This document shows positions 15,668 to 21,585 of a stretch of 21,585 bases of DNA, piece after piece; position 1 is the stretch's first letter, and every line of letters starts with the position of its first letter. The DNA lies in contig JAFDBW010000327.1 in the NCBI GenBank assembly GCA_019313105.1, positions 1 to 21,585 on the forward strand, read 5' to 3'. The notes under the pieces are model-generated. The model was not told the origin of the DNA and made no database searches. It saw nothing but the letters and a program-made list of their open reading frames with translations. The DNA is from Deltaproteobacteria bacterium. GTDB taxonomy: Bacteria > Desulfobacterota > Desulfuromonadia > Desulfuromonadales > BM103. Position numbers and translations under genes: made by a program.

Positions 15668-15674
15668 AAGATCA

Positions 15675-15702
15675 GTGACGCATGACGCGTGACGCGTGAT
15701 GA
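15675..15702. repeat. Heptameric tandem array upstream of recN
   Basis: Four 7-bp units, plus-strand GTGACGC, ATGACGC, GTGACGC, GTGATGA, run without gaps. In the recN sense strand the unit is GCGTCAC or GCGTCAT. The array ends 7 bases before the recN ATG and occupies the place of a ribosome-binding site. The 15668-15852 spacer otherwise shows no convincing gene or terminator. Confidence 0.85.
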
Positions 15703-15852
15703 GATAGAATCAAAAACCACAGCAACGGTTGAACCACAGAATATAATTTCATCGTCAATACATGAGTCAGTATCAAAAAAGGAATGGTAATCAAATCTTC
15801 AGAACACAATGAAATAAAGTGCCTCAAGATTTTCGCGTTCCTCGTCTTGATT

Positions 15853-16707
15853 CTATCTTTCCCCCCACCGCAGCTTGGTTCGAAGCACCTGAAAGTAATC
15901 CTTGCTCGGACTCTTGATCAGCAGTGTGCAATGGTTCGATTTGCGCAGTTCCACGATATCGCCGCACTGCAGGGGCATCCCCTCCTGACCGTCGGCGGTG
16001 AAGACCACATCCTGGTCCTGTGACTTGACTGCAATGCGGATCGTCGCTTCGTCCGAGACGACAAGCGGACGGTTGGTCAACGTATGCGGGCAGATTGGCG
16101 AAATCACATGGCAATGGTTGCCGGGATAGATAATCGGCCCGCCTGCGGCAAGGTTGTAACCGGTCGAGCCTGTGGGCGTCGACACGATCAGGCCGTCTGC
16201 TTTGAATGTGGTCAGGTAATCGTCATCAACCCAGGTTTCCATGTCGATAATACGGGCCAGGGCACCCTTGTTGATCACCACATCATTGAGTACCCGGTAG
16301 CGTGCCACGTCCTTGCCCTGGCGCCTGATCACGGCAAGCAGGCGCATCCGCTCGGAAACCATAAAATCGCCCTTGACCACCTGCTCCAAGATCGGAAAAA
16401 GCTCCGGGCGGGTGATTTCGGTGAGAAAGCCAAGGCTACCCAGGTTGACACCCAGAATTGGCGTTCGCAGGTCACCAACCAGGCGAGCGACGGAGAGCAG
16501 GGTGCCGTCACCGCCCAGCACGATAACCATATCGACCAGCGGCGGGATCGCCTGCCCTGGATAACCTGAGACGCCGGACATGGCATCAGCCAGAGGCTGA
16601 TCCACAAAAACCTCTATCTTACGCTGGACCAGCCAGGCAGTGACTTCTTCTGCGAGCCGCACTGCATCCTTGTGATGTCGTTTTGCAAAAATACCGATTC
16701 GCTTCAT
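15853..16707 (-). CDS. nadK: NAD kinase
   Basis: A 284-aa cytoplasmic enzyme that phosphorylates NAD to NADP using ATP or polyphosphate. The fingerprint GGDGTLL (65-71) includes the catalytic Asp. LNDVVINKG and the glycine-rich STPTGSTGYNLAAGGPI complete the nucleotide site, and the C-terminal half has the expected beta-rich NAD-binding repeats. I start it at ATG 16707 (MKRIGIFAK) because a purine-rich GGAGGAAGGG lies 7 bases upstream and the family begins there; a longer opening to 16773 adds 22 residues with no family match. It is divergent from rarA and is the first gene of the probable nadK-recN-GNAT unit. Confidence 0.97.
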   Translation of the reverse strand: MKRIGIFAKRHHKDAVRLAEEVTAWLVQRKIEVFVDQPLADAMSGVSGYPGQAIPPLVDMVIVLGGDGTLLSVARLVGDLRTPILGVNLGSLGFLTEITRPELFPILEQVVKGDFMVSERMRLLAVIRRQGKDVARYRVLNDVVINKGALARIIDMETWVDDDYLTTFKADGLIVSTPTGSTGYNLAAGGPIIYPGNHCHVISPICPHTLTNRPLVVSDEATIRIAVKSQDQDVVFTADGQEGMPLQCGDIVELRKSNHCTLLIKSPSKDYFQVLRTKLRWGER

Positions 16708-16739
16708 AGAAAGCCCTTCCTCCGAAACGCAGCGACTGT

Positions 16740-16769
16740 ACCATAACGCATCGTCAAAGTCTATGACAA
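16740..16769 (-). promoter_or_regulatory. Sigma-70-type promoter candidate for nadK
   Basis: On the minus strand TTGTCA (16764-16769) and TATGGT (16740-16745, 4 of 6) are separated by 18 bp. The start near 16733 would leave a leader of about 26 bases carrying the GGAGG site. The rest of the nadK-rarA spacer (16770-16910) shows no clear promoter for rarA. Confidence 0.35.
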
Positions 16770-16910
16770 TCAAGCACTTACAGCATCATTCGCTTGTGAG
16801 ATGAAGAGTGGTATGTTAGCCTGTCAAGAAACCTCCGCTGAGGCTGAAAATGACATGGAAAACCTGGCCCCTGATGCATACCGTTTCTACCTGAAGAGGC
16901 CCTCAGCCGT

Positions 16911-16945
16911 GCCACGCGCCACGTACCATGCGCCACTTGCCTGAA
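16911..16945. repeat. Heptameric tandem array upstream of rarA
   Basis: Five 7-bp units (GCCACGC, GCCACGT, ACCATGC, GCCACTT, GCCTGAA), the last diverged, end one base before the ATG at 16947. Shifted in phase, the sense strand reads GCGCCAC, GTACCAT, GCGCCAC, close to the recN array's GCGTCAC, GCGTCAT, GCGTCAC and in the same orientation relative to the gene. Confidence 0.8.
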
Positions 16946-16946
16946 C

Positions 16947-18272
16947 ATGGATCTTTTTGCTTCGTCGGCATCTGCCAAAGCTCCGCCGCCTCTCGCTGAA
17001 CGAGTGCGTCCGCAGCAACTCGACGATATGGTCGGCCAGCAGCACCTGCTCGGACCGGACAACATCCTGCGCCGCCTGATTGAAAGCGATCATCTTTCAT
17101 CAGCGATCTTCTGGGGACCGCCCGGCACCGGCAAGACCACGCTCGCCCGAGTTATCGCCAACACCACCAGCTGCGAATTCGCCGCTTTCAGCGCTGTCCT
17201 CCAGGGTGTCAAGGAGGTTCGGGAGATCACCGCAAAAGCGAAACAGGAACGCGACTACTACGGTCGACGCACCCTGCTGTTTATCGACGAGATCCATCGT
17301 TTCAACAAGGCCCAGCAGGATGCGCTTCTGCCATGGGTTGAAAACGGTGACATCATCCTGATTGGGGCCACAACGGAAAACCCCTCCTTTGAAGTCAACT
17401 CCGCCCTGCTCTCCCGCTCCCGGGTTTTTGTCCTGGAACCGCTGGAGCCAACCGACATCAGGCGACTTCTGGAACGTGCCCTGGAGACTGACCAGGAGTT
17501 GCTTCGTCGCAAAATCGCTGCGGAGGAGAAAGCCCTTGACCTGTTGGCAGAACAGGCTCACGGCGATGCCCGTATTGCCCTCAACACCCTGGAAGTTGCC
17601 GCGAACCTGTGCAGGGAAGCCCTGATCACCCCTGACAACGTCATGGAGGCGCTGCAAAGAGCTCCTCTGGCCTATGACAAAGGTGCTGAGGAGCATTACA
17701 ACGTTATTTCTGCATTCATCAAAAGCATGCGCGGCTCCGACCCGGATGCGGCGATTTACTGGCTGGCCCGCATGATCGAGGCCGGTGAAGATCCTTTATT
17801 CATTGTCAGACGCATGGTGGTTTTTGCTGCAGAAGACATCGGCAACGCCGACCCGCGGGCCCTGCAGGTCGCCGTGGCGGCACAGCAGGCCGTCCACTTT
17901 GTCGGCATGCCTGAAGGTCGCATTCCCCTGGCACAGGCCGTCACCTACCTGGCCTCTGCACCAAAAAGCAATGCATCATATGTCGCTATCGGCGAGGCGC
18001 AAAAAGAGGTTCGTGCAAGCGGAGCCTTGCCGGTACCGCTGCATATCCGCAACGCACCGACCGGTTTAATGAAAGAACTGGGTTATGGCAAGGAGTATCA
18101 ATACGCTCACAACCACGATGATGCCGTGGTCACCCAGTCTCATCTGCCCGAGCAGATTGCAGATACGGTCTACTATCGCCCCAAAGATAGCGGGTATGAA
18201 AAGACCATTAAAGAAAGACAGGAATGGCTCAAAACTCAAAAAACGGGAAAGGGAAAAAGTAAAAAGGAATAA
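16947..18272 (+). CDS. rarA: Replication-associated recombination protein A (RarA/MgsA AAA ATPase)
   Basis: A 441-aa AAA+ ATPase related to clamp loaders and RuvB that works at stalled replication forks. Walker A is GPPGTGKT (57-64), Walker B LLFIDEIHRF (110-119), and GATTENPSFEVN with LLSRSRVF gives sensor 1 and the arginine finger region. The C-terminal half is the MgsA/RarA tetramerisation domain, including YDKGAEEHYNVISAFIKS, AAEDIGNADPRAL and the LPVPLHIRNAPTGLMKELGYG stretch. Length is normal. The start at ATG 16947 (MDLFA) matches the family but has no Shine-Dalgarno; a heptameric array takes that place. The Lys-rich end (GKGKSKKE) is usual. It stands alone at the head of the plus-strand block. 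Confidence 0.97.
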   Translation: MDLFASSASAKAPPPLAERVRPQQLDDMVGQQHLLGPDNILRRLIESDHLSSAIFWGPPGTGKTTLARVIANTTSCEFAAFSAVLQGVKEVREITAKAKQERDYYGRRTLLFIDEIHRFNKAQQDALLPWVENGDIILIGATTENPSFEVNSALLSRSRVFVLEPLEPTDIRRLLERALETDQELLRRKIAAEEKALDLLAEQAHGDARIALNTLEVAANLCREALITPDNVMEALQRAPLAYDKGAEEHYNVISAFIKSMRGSDPDAAIYWLARMIEAGEDPLFIVRRMVVFAAEDIGNADPRALQVAVAAQQAVHFVGMPEGRIPLAQAVTYLASAPKSNASYVAIGEAQKEVRASGALPVPLHIRNAPTGLMKELGYGKEYQYAHNHDDAVVTQSHLPEQIADTVYYRPKDSGYEKTIKERQEWLKTQKTGKGKSKKE

Positions 18273-18302
18273 GGACAGGATATTAAATTTGCAGCCCTCA
18301 CA

Positions 18303-18330
18303 ATTCTGAATCCTGAATACTGAATGCTTT
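18303..18330. repeat. Heptameric tandem array upstream of the antiporter gene
   Basis: ATTCTGA, ATCCTGA, ATACTGA, then ATGCTTT run in register, 15 bases before the ATG at 18346. The unit ATNCTGA differs from the recN/rarA unit, but the 7-bp period and the position just before a start codon are the same. No Shine-Dalgarno is visible between the array and the ATG. Confidence 0.8.
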
Positions 18331-18345
18331 TAATTTTACAAAATC

Positions 18346-20336
18346 ATGCATGATCTGAGCGCACTACAAGATGTCCTGATATTACTCTGCCTGGCTCTGG
18401 CTAACGCCTGGCTTTTCAGCCTGTTGCGTCAGTCGCCAATTGTCGGATACCTGACGACCGGCCTGCTGGTCGGACCTTATGGGTTACACCTGATCAAAGG
18501 TGTGCATGAGGTTGAGATGGTCGCCGAGATCGGTGTCGTGCTGCTGCTCTTCACCATCGGCCTCGAGTTTTCCTACAAACGAATCGTCCGACTTAAAAAC
18601 CTGCTCCTGTCAGCCGGCACCACCCAGGTCGTCGCAACCACTATTGCTGTAGCCTGTGGCACCTACCTGCTCGGAGAACCACCCGTAGCAGCCGTGGTGC
18701 TCGGCATGGCAATGGCTCTCTCGTCAACAGCGATCGTCCTGAAACTTCTGCTCGAGCGCGGTGAAATCGATTCTGCTCACGGCCGTATAGCCCTCAGCAT
18801 CCTGCTTTTCCAGGACATCTGTGTCATCCTCTTCATCGTCGCCCTGCCGATTCTGGGGTCCCGGTCCGGCAGCTTCTCACTTTTGGCGATCGCCAAGTCG
18901 GCCCTGATTCTCGGCGGCCTGTACTGTTTGTCAGACACCTGTTGAAGCCATTGCTCCGCGGCATTCTCAGGACTCGTGCTCCGGAACTTTTCCGGCTGAC
19001 TATTCTGGCCCTGGTCCTGGGCACAGCATGGATTACCGCCCACGCCGGGCTGTCACTGGCCCTCGGGGCGTTTCTCGCTGGCCTGGCCCTGGCTGAATCC
19101 GACTCATCACACCAGGTTATGGCCGACATCATTCCGTTTCGGGATGTTTTTCTGGCGGTATTCTTCATCTCGGTCGGCATGCTCGTAGATATAAGGCTGT
19201 GGATCACTAACTGGTGGGCGGTTCTGATTGGCATCATACTTTTGAGTCTGGCCAAAACAATTGCCGGAACCCTCGCCGGAATCGTTTCAAAGTACCCCCT
19301 GCGAACCGCTCTGGTCGCCGGACTGATGACCTTTCAGGTCGGTGAATTTTCATTCATTCTGATGGCCCAGGCCCGTACCCTCGACCTGATTCCAATCCAG
19401 ACCTACCAACTGACCCTGTCGATCATAGCCCTGTCGATGATGTTGACGCCGTTGATGTTCCGCATGGCACAACCCTTATCGCTGCGCCTGGCAGGATTGT
19501 TCGGCTGGCGCGACCCGGACCCAGTCAGCGATGAACACGAGCGGACTGCCAACCTTGACGGGCATGTGATAATCGCAGGCTACGGTCACGCCGGGCGAAA
19601 CGTTGCCCGTGCGCTGCGCGACATGTGCCTGCCCTACATCCACATCGAAATGAATGGCGAGATGGTGCGCACGGCCCGCAAATCCGGTGAGATCATCATC
19701 CACGGCGATGCAACTGCTCCGGCTGTGCTTGAGGGAGCAGGTATACACAGGGCTAGGGCCATGGTACTGGCGATCAACGACCCGTCCGCGCTCGCCCGTA
19801 CCGTACCAACCGCCAGAGAGCTGAACCCGGACCTTTACATCGTGGCGCGCACCCATTATGTAACCAATATACAGCCACTGATGAAAGCCGGCGCCAACGA
19901 TATCATCACTGATGAATTTGGTGCTGGCCTTGAAATGGCCGCATTCCTTTTGAAAGCATTCCAGGTGCCTGAAGGGCGCGTCCTGAAAATCCTCTCTTCA
20001 TTACGCGACGAACACCAGCGTCGCTACGAGAGACAGGACAGCCAGTCCTCCAACCTGACCGGTTATCTCTCCGTACTCGAAGGGGGCGAAATCGAGATCC
20101 AGGCCGTACCCGATGATTCACCTCACATCGGCAGGACTCTCGCTGAACTCAACTTCCGCGCTGTAACCGGTACAACTGTGATGGGGGTTATTCGCAACGA
20201 ACGGGTAATCTACAGCCCTTCTGCTGAGTTGCGCCTGGAGACCGGGGACACCTTGATGTTGATCGGTGAAGAGCAAGGCTTTCAGATCACCAGGGCGTTC
20301 CTGCATGGGCAATCGATAGAGGAGACGAGCAGCTAG
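18346..20336 (+). pseudogene. KefB/YbaL-type cation:proton antiporter, frameshifted
   Basis: Two consecutive frames together give one CPA2 antiporter of about 663 aa. Codons 1-193 (18346-18924) code for the N-terminal membrane half: FSLLRQSPIVGYLTTG, LLLFTIGLEFS, and LSSTAIVLKLL, then QDICVILFIVALP. That frame ends at TGA 18943-18945. The continuation FVRHLLKPLLRGIL is in another frame from 18927, and the sequence is rejoined by adding one base between 18924 and 18927 (probably C, giving GLYLFVRHLL). The second part carries the remaining membrane helices, an RCK_N domain (HVIIAGYGHAGRNVA, an NAD-binding GxGxxG) and an RCK_C domain to 20336. Family members are K+/H+ or Na+/H+ exchangers at the inner membrane, gated by nucleotide binding. 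Without the base, two pieces result; a TTG at 18942 could in principle start the second. It may be a sequencing error, a phase-variable change or real decay. Confidence 0.85.
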
Positions 20337-20394
20337 TTTTGCCTTGCTGCGAGAAGGATAATCCTGACCCCCGTGCACATAAAAACCATTTTTA

Positions 20395-20416
20395 GTATAA
20401 TTAATGTTAATTATAC
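20395..20416. promoter_or_regulatory. Perfect AT-rich palindrome
   Basis: GTATAATTAA (20395-20404) and TTAATTATAC (20407-20416) are exact inverted arms around a 2-base centre. It could be a dimeric regulator operator, or a weak hairpin at the 3' end of the antiporter transcript. It lies 130 bp upstream of the receiver promoter. With no run of T after it, it does not look like an intrinsic terminator. Confidence 0.6.
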
Positions 20417-20518
20417 ACCTCCGCAGGATCTCTTCGACGCCTACCGCCGATCATCAAGCACACTCATCGACCTGCTCCGATAGTAAAAAACCTCAATTTT
20501 CCCTCTAGTATTGTTATT

Positions 20519-20554
20519 TGTGACAATTGTTCACATTTTTCAAATCTGTATAAT
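20519..20554 (+). promoter_or_regulatory. Promoter of the receiver gene with overlapping TGTGA-N7-TCACA site
   Basis: TATAAT (20549-20554, perfect -10) has TTGTTC (20527-20532) 16 bp upstream. The start near 20561 gives a 71-base leader. An inverted repeat TGTGACAATTGTTCACA (20519-20535) covers the -35 box. It is CRP/FNR-like, but the spacer is 7 rather than 6 bp. Sitting on the -35, it would more likely repress than activate. Confidence 0.6.
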
Positions 20555-20631
20555 CCTTGTCATGACGTCGGTACTGACAGACCGATTGGACAAACTTTTA
20601 TCTTCGCATCATTTTTGGGTATGGAGGGTGT

Positions 20632-21240
20632 ATGGCCGAAATGAAGAGCGGCAACCTGAAAGTTCTAGTCATAGAAACCATGCAAACGGTCCGTCAACTT
20701 ATGGCGACCATCCTGGCAGGTGAATACAAGGAATTACTCTTTGCAGAGGACGCAGATGAAGGCTACCGAATCGCCGTGGCCGAACGACCTGATGTGATCA
20801 TAACCGACGACTTTCTAGCTCGATCGGGAGAGCGTAACGCTTGTGAAAGGGTTCGGGGAAACAGTGATTTAAGAGCCACTCCGGTAATTGTCACGACCGC
20901 TCGGGGATCATCTGTCAGTGAACTGACATACTTCGAAACCGGCTGCGACCAGTTGCTCAGGAAACCATTCCGCTGCGAAGACATTCACTACTCGATCAGG
21001 AAAGCCATGAAAAAACGGCAACAGGGAAAAGCCGTGATACAGGTATTGTTCAGGTCGGGAGATATCGACATGGTCGATGCACAGAGTCTAGACAGATTGG
21101 TCAGTGAGGAGGAACTGCTCTGCTTCAGGCGTCAGGATGGGGTTGCCGTGATTGGCCGAGACCCCGTCAGATCGAACCGGCCCAATGAATATCGCGGACC
21201 TGAGCGGCGCAATCGTGGCGATAACCTGGACGACTCATAA
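20632..21240 (+). CDS. Receiver-domain protein with C-terminal GPERR motif
   Basis: A 202-aa protein. Residues 9-130 are a receiver domain: D59 (VIITDDFLA) is the likely phospho-acceptor, TTA follows beta-strand 4, and the conserved lysine is in LLRKPF. The first acidic position has Glu15 (VLVIETM) and not the usual Asp pair, so Mg binding may be weakened. The chain after 130 has no output domain that I recognise; it ends in EYRGPERRN and an acidic tail, and the GPERR motif is frequent in proteobacterial signalling proteins though its role is unclear. The start ATG 20632 has GGAGGG 4 bases upstream. A single-domain output suggests a phosphorelay or protein-interaction partner, not a DNA binder. 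A strong terminator follows. Confidence 0.82.
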   Translation: MAEMKSGNLKVLVIETMQTVRQLMATILAGEYKELLFAEDADEGYRIAVAERPDVIITDDFLARSGERNACERVRGNSDLRATPVIVTTARGSSVSELTYFETGCDQLLRKPFRCEDIHYSIRKAMKKRQQGKAVIQVLFRSGDIDMVDAQSLDRLVSEEELLCFRRQDGVAVIGRDPVRSNRPNEYRGPERRNRGDNLDDS

Positions 21241-21306
21241 TTTTTGGGCAGGGGGATGAGCAAGCAAGGTAATGCTTTAAAATGAAATGTTATGTAGCAA
21301 ATTAAA

Positions 21307-21337
21307 GCCCGCAGTTTTGCAACTGCGGGCGATTTTT
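21307..21337 (+). terminator. Rho-independent terminator, probably bidirectional
   Basis: A perfect 10-bp stem, GCCCGCAGTT (21307-21316) with AACTGCGGGC (21321-21330), has a 4-base loop and is followed by TTTTT (21333-21337). On the opposite strand it is followed by a short T-rich stretch, so it may also end the convergent nitroreductase transcript. Confidence 0.9.
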
Positions 21338-21386
21338 ATCCGATTCAAAAATAATCACCAGGCAACACAAAATGCAAACCCAACAC

Positions 21387-21585
21387 TCAAAAAGATCCTT
21401 CCCGGGCAACGTCTTCATGGGTTTTGCGATCACTCGGTTTTTCTCCGGCGGCAACTGGCCCGGGCAAAATATCGGCTTCAGCACGATAGCCGACCGCGAT
21501 AGCGGCCATGATGTCGTACTCCTCAACAGGAGCATTGAGAATTTCATATGCCTTCTCGCGGCTGAATCCGGCCATGGCATGAGCG
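21387..21585 (-). CDS. Nitroreductase-family protein (partial, C-terminus only)
   Basis: Only the last 65 codons or so are in the window; the start lies beyond the right edge. The frame reads HAMAGFSREKAYEILN, EYDIMAAIAVGY and KPSDRKTHEDVAREGSF before TGA at 21387-21389. The HAMAGF-AIAVGY-DRK-EG-F pattern is the C-terminal end of FMN-dependent nitroreductases, which reduce nitro compounds or quinones with NAD(P)H. The flavin-binding part is not visible, so the exact subgroup is unknown. It converges on the receiver gene, with the terminator between. Confidence 0.8.
   Translation of the reverse strand, partial: AHAMAGFSREKAYEILNAPVEEYDIMAAIAVGYRAEADILPGPVAAGEKPSDRKTHEDVAREGSF

Larger units (their letters stand above)
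20337..20631. other. 295-bp spacer between antiporter and receiver genes
   Basis: This stretch holds the AT palindrome at 20395-20416, a short open stretch (GTG 20373 to TAG 20481, 36 codons, no ribosome site) that I do not accept as a gene, and the promoter of the receiver gene near 20527-20554. I see no clear terminator for the antiporter gene. Confidence 0.6.

Noticed and set aside
16708..16773. Longer start for NAD kinase
   Set aside because: The extra 22 residues have no family match, overlap the candidate promoter, and a GGAGG site supports 16707.
20373..20483. Small open frame starting at GTG and ending in TAG
   Set aside because: It is in frame with the antiporter stop, has no ribosome site, and has no recognisable family, although the second half has coding-like codons.
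1..21585. CRISPR array, tRNA, insertion sequence or prophage
   Set aside because: No spaced direct repeats, cloverleaf sequences, transposase motifs or phage genes were seen; the only tandem arrays are the 7-, 12- and 15-bp ones listed.

Overview
The window reads as a chromosomal segment of a Gram-negative, motile-type deltaproteobacterium, most probably of the order Desulfuromonadales (Geobacter, Desulfuromonas or Pelobacter relatives). This is an inference from three things. The gene set combines a MucR/Ros zinc-finger regulator, a PilZ protein with a receiver-like N-terminus, an acidic-linker receiver protein and bifunctional ArgJ. SecA carries a C-terminal CxCx8CC zinc tail. Coding DNA is GC-rich while some intergenic DNA is AT-rich. 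I see no tRNA, rRNA, CRISPR array, insertion sequence or prophage.

Left part (1-4156). A receiver-domain protein with a very acidic repetitive tail runs off the left edge on the minus strand. It is preceded by a dGTPase-type HD phosphohydrolase. An AT-rich divergent spacer separates dgt from a MucR-type regulator on the plus strand. A decayed minus-strand gene with DUF2914-like pieces follows, then a plus-strand PilZ protein whose stop overlaps that of the convergent deoB.

Centre, all minus strand (4146-16707). Reading in the direction of transcription the order is nadK, recN, a GNAT acetyltransferase (ArgA-like), an M23 peptidase with coiled coil, a VWA-OmpA envelope protein, a small secreted protein, secA, argJ, deoC and deoB. 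nadK-recN-GNAT look cotranscribed (recN and the GNAT gene are nearly contiguous). argJ-deoC-deoB are also closely spaced, with a 4-bp deoC/deoB overlap. The M23, OmpA and small secreted genes each have their own promoter candidate, and good hairpin terminators follow the first two. The small secreted gene has a near-consensus sigma-54 site with TGACA/TGTCA half-sites about 115-170 bp upstream, which fits an enhancer-dependent promoter.

Right part (16947-21585). On the plus strand lie rarA/mgsA, a KefB/YbaL-type antiporter gene broken by what looks like a single missing base, and a small receiver protein ending in a GPERR motif, followed by a strong terminator. The C-terminus of a nitroreductase enters on the minus strand from the right edge.

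The most unusual structure is a set of three degenerate 7-bp tandem arrays. They sit immediately upstream of the start codons of recN, rarA and the antiporter gene, all of which lack a visible Shine-Dalgarno sequence, whereas most other genes here have GGAG or GGAGG. The recN and rarA arrays share the same unit (GCGYCAY) in the same orientation relative to the gene. The other notable points are the sigma-54 promoter with its putative enhancer, the frameshifted antiporter, the DUF2914-like pseudogene, and three receiver-like domains that deviate from the canonical phosphorylation residues.
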